Made by a program: the position numbers and the translations under genes. This document shows positions 17,460 through 26,011 of a DNA stretch of 64,000 nucleotides, one piece after another. A model generated the notes under the pieces. That model had not been told where the DNA came from. It saw only the letters and a program-made list of their open reading frames with translations, and searched no databases. Numbering within the stretch: the first letter of the stretch is position 1; the number at the start of each line of letters is the position of its first letter. Source of the DNA: Salinimicrobium sediminilitoris (GTDB taxonomy: Bacteria > Bacteroidota > Bacteroidia > Flavobacteriales > Flavobacteriaceae); assembly GCF_020866905.1 (NCBI RefSeq), contig NZ_JAIVCC010000002.1, positions 558,001-622,000 of the forward strand, in the 5' to 3' direction.

Positions 17460-17942
17460 ATGAAAAGCATTTTTATCTTAGTTTTTTCCTTTCTCCTGCT
17501 TAGCTGCAACAGCTCTGCACAGGATTCAAAGAAGCAAAAAACCTATCCCGTTACTAAAACAGAAGCCGAATGGAAAGCCGAATTAAGTCCTGCAGCCTAT
17601 AAAGTCCTGCGTGAAAAAGGAACCGAACGCGCCTTTTCCAGTAAGTTGAACCGTGTGGAAGACCCCGGCACCTTTGTTTGTGCTGCCTGCGGAAATGAAC
17701 TTTACGAAACTAAACATAAATTTGACAGCGGTACCGGTTGGCCCAGTTTTGACCGCCCTATTAGTGAAGCCAATGTAGACTACCGGCCCGACAGAACCGG
17801 AGGATTCTCTGCACTGGAAGTTATCTGCGCAAATTGTGGAGGGCACTTAGGTCACGTTTTTAATGACGGTCCCAGGAATACTACCGGAAAACGACATTGT
17901 ATCAACGGGGTGGCAATGAATTTTGTTCCGAAAGGTGAATAA
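17460..17942 (+). CDS. msrB: peptide-methionine (R)-S-oxide reductase, exported lipoprotein form
   Basis: Reduces methionine-R-sulfoxide in damaged proteins. The 160-aa protein has a lipoprotein signal (FLLLSC, Cys16), placing it in the periplasm. Zinc-binding pairs are C74-x-x-C77 and C123-x-x-C126. The catalytic Cys is C147 in KRHCINGVAMNF. The stretch FDSGTGWPSF has Thr where the second MsrB has Cys, so the two may be recycled differently. A cytosolic paralogue follows 86 bp downstream. Confidence 0.94.
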   Translation: MKSIFILVFSFLLLSCNSSAQDSKKQKTYPVTKTEAEWKAELSPAAYKVLREKGTERAFSSKLNRVEDPGTFVCAACGNELYETKHKFDSGTGWPSFDRPISEANVDYRPDRTGGFSALEVICANCGGHLGHVFNDGPRNTTGKRHCINGVAMNFVPKGE

Positions 17943-18028
17943 GCAAAGTTTTTAGCATATAAAGTTTACCAATAGTTTAAGAGTACCTACACTCCCTATT
18001 TTTTATATTTAAAATAAACACTTATTAA

Positions 18029-18439
18029 ATGGTCAAGAAATATCCAATAGAACGTTCAGAATCTGAATGGCGAAAGCAACTTTCAGAAGAACAATACCGT
18101 ATACTTCGGGAGAAGGGAACAGAATCACCACATTCGGGCAAGTACAACATGCATTTCCAGGAGGGAGCATATTGTTGCGCAGCCTGTAACGCAAAACTTT
18201 TTGAAAGCGATCAAAAGTTTGAGAGCAACTGCGGCTGGCCGAGCTTTGATGATGCAATAGAAGGTGCCGTAGAATATGTGCAGGATAAAAGCTACGGCAT
18301 GATACGCACAGAGATCCTTTGTTCCAATTGCGGCAGCCATTTGGGACATGTTTTTGATGACGGTCCCTCCGAAACAGGCCAGCGCTACTGCGTAAATTCG
18401 GCAAGTATAGAATTTGAATCTAAACCTAAATCCAAATAA
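18029..18439 (+). CDS. msrB: peptide-methionine (R)-S-oxide reductase, cytosolic form
   Basis: Second MsrB, 136 aa, with no signal peptide, so cytosolic. Zinc pairs are C50/C53 and C98/C101, catalytic Cys121 (RYCVNSASIEF). An extra Cys68 in SNCGWPSF could act as a resolving cysteine. It is a paralogue of the lipoprotein MsrB just upstream, and the tandem gives one enzyme on each side of the inner membrane. It ends two bases before the next ATG. Confidence 0.95.
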   Translation: MVKKYPIERSESEWRKQLSEEQYRILREKGTESPHSGKYNMHFQEGAYCCAACNAKLFESDQKFESNCGWPSFDDAIEGAVEYVQDKSYGMIRTEILCSNCGSHLGHVFDDGPSETGQRYCVNSASIEFESKPKSK

Positions 18440-18440
18440 T

Positions 18441-18938
18441 ATGAAAAAGATATCCTTTTTATTCGCTTTTATAGCTTTTAGCCTTACCTCCTGCTCAAGT
18501 GATGAGCCGGGACCACAGGGACCTCCGGGTGAACCGGGAGTTAATATTGTAGGACAAACATTTGAATTCGAAGATGTAGATTTTGAATATTTTGAAGATG
18601 GGAATTTCTACGCTACCATAATTGATATCCCTGCAGAAATTGAAGTGCTGGAGTCCGATGCTGTTTTGGTATACCGACGGGAAGTTATTGATGGTACAGA
18701 GACCTGGAGTATGATCCCGCAAAACTACTTCCTTGAGGAAGGGATCATTCAATATGTTTTTAACCATACCGCTTCAGACATTGAATTGCTGATCGATGGA
18801 AATTTTGATCTTTCTACCCTCGATGGCGCTTATTCACAGAACCAGTTCTTTAGATTTTTTGTGGTTCCTTCAGACTTTGCTATAGATACAGGAGTTGACG
18901 TTTCAGACTATGATGCTGTTATGCAGGCATTGAAATAG
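18441..18938 (+). CDS. lipoprotein with short collagen-like segment
   Basis: A 165-aa predicted lipoprotein: signal ending FSLTSC (Cys18), then a brief Gly-x-Pro tract PGPQGPPGEPG and an acidic, aromatic-rich domain (FEFEDVDFEYFEDGNFYATI) without a recognised fold. The frame begins at 18414 inside msrB, but the ATG at 18441 gives a normal signal peptide. It follows the msrB stop directly and ends in a terminator, so it probably shares the msrB transcript. Function unknown. Confidence 0.8.
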   Translation: MKKISFLFAFIAFSLTSCSSDEPGPQGPPGEPGVNIVGQTFEFEDVDFEYFEDGNFYATIIDIPAEIEVLESDAVLVYRREVIDGTETWSMIPQNYFLEEGIIQYVFNHTASDIELLIDGNFDLSTLDGAYSQNQFFRFFVVPSDFAIDTGVDVSDYDAVMQALK

Positions 18939-18959
18939 ACCTTAAGCATTATTACTACT

Positions 18960-18995
18960 AATTCCTTTTTCCTTCCCGGAGAAAGGAATTTTTTT
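18960..18995 (+). terminator. terminator after the msrB-lipoprotein genes
   Basis: AATTCCTTT (18960-18968) pairs with AAAGGAATT (18982-18990) and is followed by a run of T. Confidence 0.8.
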
Positions 18996-19007
18996 GAGAA
19001 GGTGTCA

Positions 19008-19020
19008 AAAATGACATTTT
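19008..19020. repeat. palindrome AAAATGNCATTTT, copy 2
   Basis: AAAATGACATTTT lying 29 bp upstream of the predicted lpdA -33 element, preceded by GTC plus one extra A. Confidence 0.6.
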
Positions 19021-19048
19021 CCAGCGCATTTCCCGAACCTATATACTT

Positions 19049-19077
19049 TTGGTTTAAGCTTAATTTCCGTAAATTCG
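19049..19077 (+). promoter_or_regulatory. promoter for lpdA
   Basis: TTG (19049-19051), an 18-bp spacer and TAAATTCG (19070-19077), one base from the TAnnTTTG consensus, ending 33 bp before the ATG. Confidence 0.5.
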
Positions 19078-19110
19078 CTGTCTTTAATTCAGTTATATAA
19101 AATTCCGAAT

Positions 19111-20502
19111 ATGAGTAAATACGACGTTATAGTTTTAGGAAGTGGCCCCGGAGGTTACGTGACTGCCATTCGCGCATCACAGTTAGGCTTTAAGACCGCT
19201 GTTATAGAAAAAGAAAATCTTGGTGGAGTTTGTTTAAACTGGGGATGTATCCCTACAAAAGCACTTCTTAAGAGTGCCCAGGTTTTTGAATACCTCAACC
19301 ATGCACAGGATTACGGTCTTAAGGTTGAAAAAGCTGAAAAAGATTTTGGTGCAGTTATAAAGCGTAGCCGAAATGTAGCCGACGGAATGAGCAAGGGGGT
19401 TCAATTCTTAATGAAGAAGAACAAGATCGATGTAATTGACGGATTTGGAAAACTGAAGCAGGGGAAAAAGATCGAGGTAACCGATAAGAACGATAAGAAA
19501 ACAGAATATTCTGCAGATCATATTATCATTGCCACGGGAGCGCGCTCAAGAGAACTTCCTAACCTTCCGCAGGATGGAAAGAAAGTGATTGGGTACCGCA
19601 AAGCCATGAGCCTTGAAAAGCAGCCAAAATCTATGATCGTTGTAGGTTCTGGTGCGATTGGCGTAGAATTCGCACATTTTTATAAAACCATGGGTACAGA
19701 TGTGACCATCGTGGAATTCCTTCCAAACCTGGTGCCGCTTGAAGATGAGGAGATCTCAAAACAGTTTGAGCGCAGCTTCAAAAAGGCCGGAATTAAAGTG
19801 ATGACCAACTCTTCTGTAGAGAGTGTTGATACTTCGGGAGATCTTGTAAAGGCAAAAGTTAAAACCAAAAAAGGAGAAGAAACTATAGAGGCCGAAGTTG
19901 TACTTTCTGCCGTTGGGATCAAATCAAATCTGGAGAATATAGGCCTTGAAGAATTGGGCATCAAAACCGATAAAGATAAAATCGTGGTGAGCCAGTACTA
20001 CGAAACAAACGTAAAAGGAATTTATGCCATTGGAGATGTAGTCGCGGGGCCTGCTCTTGCCCACGTCGCTTCTGCGGAAGGGATCACCTGCGTAGAAAAG
20101 ATCAAGGGTATGCACGTTGAACCAATTGACTACGGAAATATCCCCGGTTGTACTTACGCTACGCCTGAAATAGCTTCTGTTGGAATGACAGAAAAGCAAG
20201 CCAAAGAAGCAGGATACGAATTGAAGGTTGGGAAATTCCCATTCTCAGCTTCCGGAAAAGCAAAAGCTGCCGGTACACCTGACGGATTCGTAAAAGTGAT
20301 CTTTGATGCGAAATACGGAGAATGGCTGGGCTGCCACATGATTGGTGCCGGCGTTACCGATATGATCGCTGAAGCTGTATTGGGACGTAAACTTGAAACT
20401 ACAGGTCACGAGGTACTTAAAGCTATCCACCCTCACCCAACAATGAGTGAAGCTGTGATGGAAGCCGTAGCCGATGCTTACGGGGAAGTAATTCATTTGT
20501 AG
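19111..20502 (+). CDS. lpdA: dihydrolipoyl dehydrogenase (E3)
   Basis: FAD flavoenzyme that reoxidises dihydrolipoamide in pyruvate and 2-oxoglutarate dehydrogenase and the glycine cleavage system. It has 463 aa, a normal length. FAD-binding GSGPGGY at 10-16, redox-active disulfide C41-LNWG-C46, NAD-binding GSGAIGVEFA near 179, second FAD segment YAIGDV and the C-terminal catalytic HPHPTMSE (His442, Glu447) are all present. It stands alone here, away from E1/E2 genes, with its own promoter and terminator. Confidence 0.97.
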   Translation: MSKYDVIVLGSGPGGYVTAIRASQLGFKTAVIEKENLGGVCLNWGCIPTKALLKSAQVFEYLNHAQDYGLKVEKAEKDFGAVIKRSRNVADGMSKGVQFLMKKNKIDVIDGFGKLKQGKKIEVTDKNDKKTEYSADHIIIATGARSRELPNLPQDGKKVIGYRKAMSLEKQPKSMIVVGSGAIGVEFAHFYKTMGTDVTIVEFLPNLVPLEDEEISKQFERSFKKAGIKVMTNSSVESVDTSGDLVKAKVKTKKGEETIEAEVVLSAVGIKSNLENIGLEELGIKTDKDKIVVSQYYETNVKGIYAIGDVVAGPALAHVASAEGITCVEKIKGMHVEPIDYGNIPGCTYATPEIASVGMTEKQAKEAGYELKVGKFPFSASGKAKAAGTPDGFVKVIFDAKYGEWLGCHMIGAGVTDMIAEAVLGRKLETTGHEVLKAIHPHPTMSEAVMEAVADAYGEVIHL

Positions 20503-20540
20503 TATAGAGTATTGAGTACTGAGTATTGAGAAAATAGAAT
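20503..20540. repeat. short-word repeat (GAGTATT type)
   Basis: Starts at the lpdA stop: GAGTATT, GAGTACT, GAGTATT, GAGAAAA. A similar tract of CATATCT/CTCATAT words lies at 20655-20690 against the stop of the opposing AAA+ gene, with the lpdA terminator between them. Confidence 0.5.
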
Positions 20541-20565
20541 GTAGATCCTTGTTACCAGATTAATA

Positions 20566-20597
20566 AAAAAACCTTCGGTTTACTCCGAAGGTTTTTT
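20566..20597 (+). terminator. lpdA terminator
   Basis: AAAAAACCTTCGG pairs perfectly with CCGAAGGTTTTTT around a 6-nt loop. It may also serve the convergent gene. Confidence 0.9.
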
Positions 20598-20685
20598 GTT
20601 CTAAAACTTATCCTCCTGAGGAGGGATGGCCACAGGTTGGATAGATGTTTAATCTCAATACTCATATCTCATATCTCATATCTCA

Positions 20686-22161
20686 TTACTCCTTACTCCT
20701 TAAGCCCTCGATATAGCTTCCATAGATATCCTTAAACTGCATACCTTCAGCAAACCTGAATTTATTGAGCTTTTTATATTCTACCAGCCCCCACAAAACA
20801 AATTCCTTTAGAAAGTATTTATCTTCTTCAGATATATTTGGCTGATAATTATTGATAAGCTTTTCCAGTACAGGGATGGAGTCCAGGGCTTGCTTATATT
20901 CTTCATCTGTTGTTTCGTCGAACAGCTCAAATCCGCTTTCAGAAAAGAACCATTCCACAATTCCGGAATATGGATCTTCGGCATCTGGTTTCTGTAGTTT
21001 TTCTATTTTTGGGAACATCGTTGGGAAAAGTGTTTTTACGGCTTCTCCAATGAGCTCCTGTGCAACTACAGCACTTCCCTCCTGCTCTCCTTCATAAACC
21101 AGCTCGATCTTCCCGGTAATCGAAGGGATGACCCCTAGAAAATCGCCAAATCTGAGCAGAGTTTTTTCTTCTCCGTTTTTCACGGCTCTTCTTTCTGCAG
21201 TACTTAACAAATTTTCATATGCCGTTATACTCAGCCTCGCACTTATTCCACTGCGGGCATCTATATATTCGTGGTCCCGGGCTTCAAAGCTTATTTGTTC
21301 CAAAAGATCCCTTGCAAGTTCAGGCACATGCACCATATCTGTCTGCCCCTGCTCAAGCTTCGCTTCCTGCTGGGTGATCTTTTTCGCAGTCTTGACATCC
21401 AGTGGATAATGGGTGAGGATCTGCGAGCCAATTCGGTCTTTTAAAGGGGTAACTATGCTGCCGCGATTGGTATAATCTTCGGGATTGGCGGTGAATATGA
21501 ACTGCATATCCAGCGGTAGCCTCAATTTAAATCCGCGGATTTGTATATCCCCCTCCTGCAGGATATTGAAAAGGGCAACCTGAATCCTCGCCTGTAGATC
21601 GGGCAGTTCGTTGATCACAAAAATACTGCGGTTGGCCCGTGGGATCATTCCGTAATGGATCACCCGGTCGTCTGCATAACTAAGCTTTAGGTTGGCAGCT
21701 TTTATGGGATCTACATCTCCAATAATATCGGCTACAGTCACATCTGGTGTTGCAAGTTTTTCATAGAAACGATCATTCCTGTGGACCCACGAGATTGGGG
21801 TCTTATCCCCTTTTTCTTTCAGCAGCTCCCTGGCATACCGCGAGATTGGGTTAAAGGGATCATCGTTGATCTCCGACCCTTCCACTATGGGCATCCACTC
21901 ATCCAAAAGGTCCACCATCATTCTGGCAAGGCGGGTTTTAGCCTGTCCTCTTAACCCAAGAAAATTAATGTTGTGTTTTGAAAGTATGGCCCGCTCAAGT
22001 TCAGGTATGACCGAATTTTCATAACCGTGTATCCCTTCAAAAGTGGGTTCATTCTTTTTTATTTTATTCAGCAGGTTTTGCCGTAGTTCTGTTTTAATAC
22101 TTCTACTTTGATAACCGGAGTCCTTCAATGCACCAAATGTGGTGAGCTTCTTTATATCCAT
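20686..22161 (-). CDS. AAA+ ATPase, magnesium-chelatase subunit I/MoxR-like
   Basis: A 491-aa AAA+ protein of the MoxR/ChlI group. Walker A is the variant GLRGQAKT near residue 60 (after NINFL), Walker B is IFVINELPDL, and the sensor segment is FTANPEDYTNRGSI. The C-terminal part is a helical lid. The start is the ATG at 22161; a TTG nine bases upstream is less likely. It lies 47 bp downstream of a VWA-domain gene on the same strand. MoxR-VWA pairs usually act as chaperone-like machines that assemble or activate client proteins. Nothing nearby suggests chlorophyll or cobalamin synthesis, so a chelatase role is unlikely. Confidence 0.88.
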   Translation of the reverse strand: MDIKKLTTFGALKDSGYQSRSIKTELRQNLLNKIKKNEPTFEGIHGYENSVIPELERAILSKHNINFLGLRGQAKTRLARMMVDLLDEWMPIVEGSEINDDPFNPISRYARELLKEKGDKTPISWVHRNDRFYEKLATPDVTVADIIGDVDPIKAANLKLSYADDRVIHYGMIPRANRSIFVINELPDLQARIQVALFNILQEGDIQIRGFKLRLPLDMQFIFTANPEDYTNRGSIVTPLKDRIGSQILTHYPLDVKTAKKITQQEAKLEQGQTDMVHVPELARDLLEQISFEARDHEYIDARSGISARLSITAYENLLSTAERRAVKNGEEKTLLRFGDFLGVIPSITGKIELVYEGEQEGSAVVAQELIGEAVKTLFPTMFPKIEKLQKPDAEDPYSGIVEWFFSESGFELFDETTDEEYKQALDSIPVLEKLINNYQPNISEEDKYFLKEFVLWGLVEYKKLNKFRFAEGMQFKDIYGSYIEGLRSKE

Positions 22162-22208
22162 GTTCTGCAAAATTTTTATTTTAAAATGGCTTTTTTGAGC
22201 CTTCAGTA

Positions 22209-23327
22209 TTATCCTTTGATCCTCTTCTTTCGGTTTGTTTCATAATCTTCAAAGATCATTTCGCCCAGTCCCTTAAGCCCGGTAAAGAATGCTTTTCCTT
22301 GGTTTGCCTGCGTAAATTCCCGAACAAACCGCTCCAGATAAGGATCCTGTGCGATCATAAAGGTGGTTATAGGAATATGTAGTTTCCTGGCCTGGCTGGC
22401 AGCATTGTAACATTTTTCAACGATATAAGGATCCAGGCCAACGCTGTTTTGGTAATAACTGCCGTCTCTTTCTCTAAGGCAACTGGGTTTACCATCTGTG
22501 ATCATAAAGATCTGTTTATTGGTGTTCCGTTTGCGGCGCAAAAGATCCATTGCTAATTCAAGACCGGCAACGGTATTTGTATGATATGGTCCCACCTGCA
22601 GGTAAGGCAGATCACCTATTGAAATTCGCCATGCATCATTCCCGAAGACAAGAATATCCAAAGTGTCTTTCGGATATCGGGTGGTGATCAATTCGGCAAG
22701 AGCCATGGCCACTTTTTTCGCCGGAGTGATACGGTCTTCGCCGTAGAGGATCATACTATGACTTATATCTATCATGAGCACGGTGCTCATCTGGCTTTTA
22801 TGATGCGTTTCTTCTACCACCAGTTCATCTTCGGTCATATGAAAATCATCGGCACCATGTTGGATCTGTGCATTCCGAAGCGACTCGGTCATGGATATTT
22901 TATCCAGGGAATCTCCGAAATTATAATTCCGGAATTCTCCCGTGTGCTCATCGCCTAATCCCGTTTGTTTCGTGTTATGATTACCCGATCTACTCTTTCT
23001 CAACTTTCCGAAGATCTGGTTGAGCGCCTGCTGACGGATAGCCCTTTCGGTCTTGGCGGTAATAGCCATGCCGCCACTCCCCTCTATCTCCTCGCGGATG
23101 TATCCTTTTTTCTTGAGGTCCTCTATAAAGTCATCAATGGTGTAATTCTCATCGGTAAGTTTATACTCCTGGTCTAATTGTCGCAGCCAGTCTATAGCCT
23201 CATCGAAATCCCCGGATGTATGGGTAATTAGCTCTTTAAAAATCTCAAAAAGTTTATCAAAGGGAGGAATATTTTCTGCCTCAAACTTCTTAAAAATGAA
23301 TCCTTTTCTCACATGTTGCCTTTCCAT
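22209..23327 (-). CDS. VWA-domain protein, partner of the AAA+ ATPase
   Basis: A 372-aa cytosolic protein whose C-terminal half is a von Willebrand A domain. The MIDAS motif DISHSM (DxSxS) occurs in VLMIDISHSMILYGE at about 184-198. The Thr/Asp elements follow (ITDGKPSCL). The N-terminal half is helical and Gly/charged-rich. First gene of a two-gene unit with the MoxR-like ATPase. In such pairs VWA is the substrate-binding subunit. The client is unknown and no adjacent candidate is obvious. Confidence 0.88.
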   Translation of the reverse strand: MERQHVRKGFIFKKFEAENIPPFDKLFEIFKELITHTSGDFDEAIDWLRQLDQEYKLTDENYTIDDFIEDLKKKGYIREEIEGSGGMAITAKTERAIRQQALNQIFGKLRKSRSGNHNTKQTGLGDEHTGEFRNYNFGDSLDKISMTESLRNAQIQHGADDFHMTEDELVVEETHHKSQMSTVLMIDISHSMILYGEDRITPAKKVAMALAELITTRYPKDTLDILVFGNDAWRISIGDLPYLQVGPYHTNTVAGLELAMDLLRRKRNTNKQIFMITDGKPSCLRERDGSYYQNSVGLDPYIVEKCYNAASQARKLHIPITTFMIAQDPYLERFVREFTQANQGKAFFTGLKGLGEMIFEDYETNRKKRIKG

Positions 23328-23387
23328 GCCCTAATTTAATTGATAGCTTCAATATCTCACAGAAGAGGAGGATAAATTTGTGTTAAT

Positions 23388-23499
23388 TAGACTTTAGACG
23401 TGAGATCTGAGATCTGAGATTTGAGAAAGAAGCACCAAATTTCAGGCAACAAATTCCAATCGGAAATTTTCAAAACAATTTTGAATTTTGAATTCTGAA
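23388..23499. repeat. short-word repeats upstream of the VWA gene and at the ligase 3' end
   Basis: GAGATCT/GAGATTT words at about 23400-23427, preceded by TTTAGACGTGAG as at 7248, then TTGAATT words at 23475-23498 up to the stop of the next gene. Confidence 0.5.
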
Positions 23500-24219
23500 T
23501 TATTTTAGGTCACAATAATAGAACCTGGTGTCCCAGGCTTCCGGTTCTTTTTTAAAACAGTTGTCCTTTTTTTCTGAAGCAGGAGCGTAAGATCGCTCCA
23601 CAATTTCCCCTTTTTGAAAGTTAACCGGCACCTTAAAAATGGGGCCGTCGAAGACAAAACTGTGGAATTCGCCATTCTCCCCTGCGGGATCGACGCCTTT
23701 GGGTAAATCGGCTAGAAATTTCTCATCTATGAGTCTTCCGCAGAAAGATTGATCAAGTAGTTTAGCATTTACACTTACAGTAATCGCTTTAAATCCGGCA
23801 GAAAGAAATTCCTGCATTAATTCTGAAGTATTCTTTTTCCACAGCGGGAAGACCGGCTGCGAACCTACTTTTTGAAGCTGCTGTTCCCGGTATTCCTTAA
23901 GGTCTTCCAGGAAAATGTCTCCAAAAATGCTGTGAGTAAACCCGTTGGCTTTCAATGCCTTAGTTTCCCGCTCCATGATGTCATTATAATCACTCATTGG
24001 AACATCACCGGGCAAAGAAATGAGCTGCAGGGGAATTCCTAAACTTTGAGCCTGCTTTAGCAACAAATCTTTTCGAAGGCCATGCATGGATACCCTTTCG
24101 TTTTCGGAATTAATCGTTGTTACCAGCTTTTCTACAGAAAATTCTTTTTGTTGCTGAATTAAGTAGAGGGCATATGCAGCATCTTTCCCTGAACTCCAGT
24201 TTAAATAAGCTTTTCTCAT
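23500..24219 (-). CDS. diphthine--ammonia ligase-like ATP pyrophosphatase (DPH6 family)
   Basis: A 239-aa N-type ATP pyrophosphatase. The PP-loop is the variant SSGKDAAYAL at about 9-18. Family signatures are the SMHGLR segment, GDIFLEDLKEYRE and the C-terminal GENGEFHSFVFDGPIF. Archaeal and eukaryotic relatives amidate diphthine on EF-2. Bacteria lack diphthamide, so the true substrate here is unknown, perhaps another amidation or sulfur/ammonia-transfer reaction. It is flanked by a terminator upstream and word repeats downstream, so probably monocistronic. Confidence 0.85.
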   Translation of the reverse strand: MRKAYLNWSSGKDAAYALYLIQQQKEFSVEKLVTTINSENERVSMHGLRKDLLLKQAQSLGIPLQLISLPGDVPMSDYNDIMERETKALKANGFTHSIFGDIFLEDLKEYREQQLQKVGSQPVFPLWKKNTSELMQEFLSAGFKAITVSVNAKLLDQSFCGRLIDEKFLADLPKGVDPAGENGEFHSFVFDGPIFKVPVNFQKGEIVERSYAPASEKKDNCFKKEPEAWDTRFYYCDLK

Positions 24220-24243
24220 GCCGGGAAGGTACTTAAAAAGCTT

Positions 24244-24273
24244 AAAAAAAGCGGAAGATCTCTCCTCCGCTTT
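24244..24273 (-). terminator. terminator for the gene ending at 24304
   Basis: AAAGCGGA (24248-24255) pairs with TCCGCTTT (24266-24273), followed on the minus strand by seven T. Confidence 0.8.
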
Positions 24274-24303
24274 CTTTTAAAGTGAAAATTTAATATTATT
24301 AGA

Positions 24304-24771
24304 TTAAAGGCTGAATTCAACTCCCAAATTAATAGAAGACCAAGTTCCACCATCAACACTAATTCCTGAGTAAGATGCTATTACACCTAACAATCCGAAG
24401 TTATAACCTACTTTTGGTCTGTAAAAAAAACCTCCATCTACTCCATCCTCAAGACTAATTGCATAACCCAAATCAGCTCCTAAAAAAAACATGGAAGCTG
24501 GAAATTGATATCGGCCAGTAGCTGCCACAGGTAAGAAGGAAATATTAGAACCTTCAACCGAGTAGCCCGTAAAACCAATCATTGGTCCTACAGAAAAACC
24601 TTCACTAACTTCAAAAAAATATGCTGCATCTGCACCATAGTTTATGTCATAAATATCAGCATCCCCTACAGGAATACCTATATTACCTCCAAATTTGAAA
24701 TTCTCCTGTGCAAAAGAATTGACTGAACCCAGGATAAAACAAGACACAATTAACACTAGAAATTTTTTCAT
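24304..24771 (-). CDS. secreted small barrel-like protein, paralogue A
   Basis: A 155-aa exported protein, signal peptide 1-21 (LIVSCFILGSVNSFAQ). The mature part alternates hydrophobic and Gly-rich strands (GGNIGIPVGDADIY, VGPMIGFTGYS, FLGADLGYAISLEDGVDGGFFYRPKVGYNF) and ends INLGVEFSL with a terminal hydrophobic residue, as outer-membrane beta-barrels do. It is clearly paralogous to the gene at 25411-25893 (shared GIPVGD, VGPM, LPVAA/LPIAA, DLGYA, DGxDGG, LGVEF). aroQ lies between the two. Function unknown. Confidence 0.8.
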   Translation of the reverse strand: MKKFLVLIVSCFILGSVNSFAQENFKFGGNIGIPVGDADIYDINYGADAAYFFEVSEGFSVGPMIGFTGYSVEGSNISFLPVAATGRYQFPASMFFLGADLGYAISLEDGVDGGFFYRPKVGYNFGLLGVIASYSGISVDGGTWSSINLGVEFSL

Positions 24772-24897
24772 AATTGTTTGATTTTAAGTTAGTAAAACCA
24801 AACTTATACTAATTTTTCCGAAAAACATTGAAGTGTTCCTGCAAATTGGACAAAAACGTCTTTATTGACGATCAAATTACCTATTGCAAAAAAATAT

Positions 24898-25311
24898 TTA
24901 CAAAAAACTCCTCACAGCCAGCTCGTAACTCTGCAGCCCAAAGCCCAGAATAACTCCTTTTGCATTTGGTGCAATAAAGGAACGGTGACGAAATTCCTCC
25001 CGTGCAGAAGTGTTGGAGATATGAACTTCCACTACAGGCGTGGAAATGGCTTTAACGGCATCCCCTATTCCTATTGAGGTATGCGTATAGGCAGCTGCAT
25101 TTAAGACAATTCCATCAAACTCTCCATCGGCAGCTTGTAGCTTGTTTATAATTTCACCTTCAATATTTGACTGGTAGTAATCCAATTCCACATTTGGAAA
25201 GTTTTCCTGAAGCTTTTGAAAATATGATTCAAAAGTTTCATTTCCATAAGTTCCCGGTTCGCGATTGCCCAGCAGATTGAGATTTGGGCCGTTGATGATC
25301 AAAATTTTCAT
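24898..25311 (-). CDS. aroQ: type II 3-dehydroquinate dehydratase
   Basis: Third step of the shikimate pathway (3-dehydroquinate to 3-dehydroshikimate). The 137-aa protein is of normal length. The N-terminal GPNLNLLGNREPGTYG carries the catalytic Tyr loop. NAAAYTHTSIGI and VEVHISNTSAREEFRHRS provide the substrate-binding Asn/His/Ser and the catalytic His. Cytosolic dodecamer in known relatives. It sits alone between two paralogous barrel-like genes. Confidence 0.95.
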   Translation of the reverse strand: MKILIINGPNLNLLGNREPGTYGNETFESYFQKLQENFPNVELDYYQSNIEGEIINKLQAADGEFDGIVLNAAAYTHTSIGIGDAVKAISTPVVEVHISNTSAREEFRHRSFIAPNAKGVILGFGLQSYELAVRSFL

Positions 25312-25322
25312 AAGGTAAATGT

Positions 25323-25351
25323 AAAAAATAAAGGCAGATAAATCTGCCTTT
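25323..25351 (-). terminator. terminator for the gene ending at 25411
   Basis: AAAGGCAGA pairs with TCTGCCTTT around TAAA; the minus strand continues ATTTTTT. Confidence 0.75.
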
Positions 25352-25410
25352 CAATGTTCAGGTATAAACCAACTGCTTTAAATAATACAGGTGGGGAGTC
25401 CTAAAAAAAA

Positions 25411-25893
25411 TTAGAATTTAAATTCTACTCCTACATTAAGTGAAGATACATCGAAAGCATCTTCGGTGATACCCTCATAAGAAACCATAATTCCAAAGTT
25501 CATAAAACGAAATCCTAATAAAGGTCTCCAGTACAATCCACCGTCAAGGCCGTCACTAAGACCTACAGCATATCCAAGGTCAAAACCTCCAACGAAAGAG
25601 CTGGGAAGGCCTAACCTTCCGGAAGCTGCGATAGGTAAATACTGTAAATCTTCACCTCCATCTTTCCCAAAATAGTGAGAATACCCCACCATTGGCCCAA
25701 CCTGTACAATATCCATGAGGCTTATCATGTAGGCCAGATCGGCTCCTGCCTTAAAACTGGAAGCATCATCCACGTCTCCAACGGGAATACCGGCGTTTAC
25801 ACCCACTCTAATCCCTGTTAAACCTGTCTGCGCATGTGCCGCGTTAAAACTAAATAACCCAAGTACTGCAATAAGAAGTAATTTTTTCATCAT
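25411..25893 (-). CDS. secreted small barrel-like protein, paralogue B
   Basis: A 160-aa exported protein, signal peptide 1-21 (LLIAVLGLFSFNAAHAQ). It is paralogous to the gene at 24304-24771, sharing the order GIPVGD, GADLAY/GADAAY, VGPMVGYS, LPIAASGR, DLGYAVGLSDGLDGG, RP, SLNVGVEFKF, and ends in Phe as outer-membrane barrels do. It has its own terminator. Function unknown, possibly a small eight-stranded barrel. Confidence 0.8.
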   Translation of the reverse strand: MMKKLLLIAVLGLFSFNAAHAQTGLTGIRVGVNAGIPVGDVDDASSFKAGADLAYMISLMDIVQVGPMVGYSHYFGKDGGEDLQYLPIAASGRLGLPSSFVGGFDLGYAVGLSDGLDGGLYWRPLLGFRFMNFGIMVSYEGITEDAFDVSSLNVGVEFKF

Positions 25894-26011
25894 TAAAGTT
25901 GTTTTAAGTTAACTACCACCAAGTTAGTGATTTACAAACTACATTAATCGATTTATCAATTTTTCCCTGTAAGTGAAGCCTTACACTTGTTTCCTGCAAA
26001 TCATGATAAAA

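Noticed and set aside
20686-23327. Magnesium or cobalt chelatase function for the AAA+/VWA pair
   Set aside because: No large BchH/CobN-type subunit and no tetrapyrrole genes are adjacent. The MoxR-type interpretation fits better.
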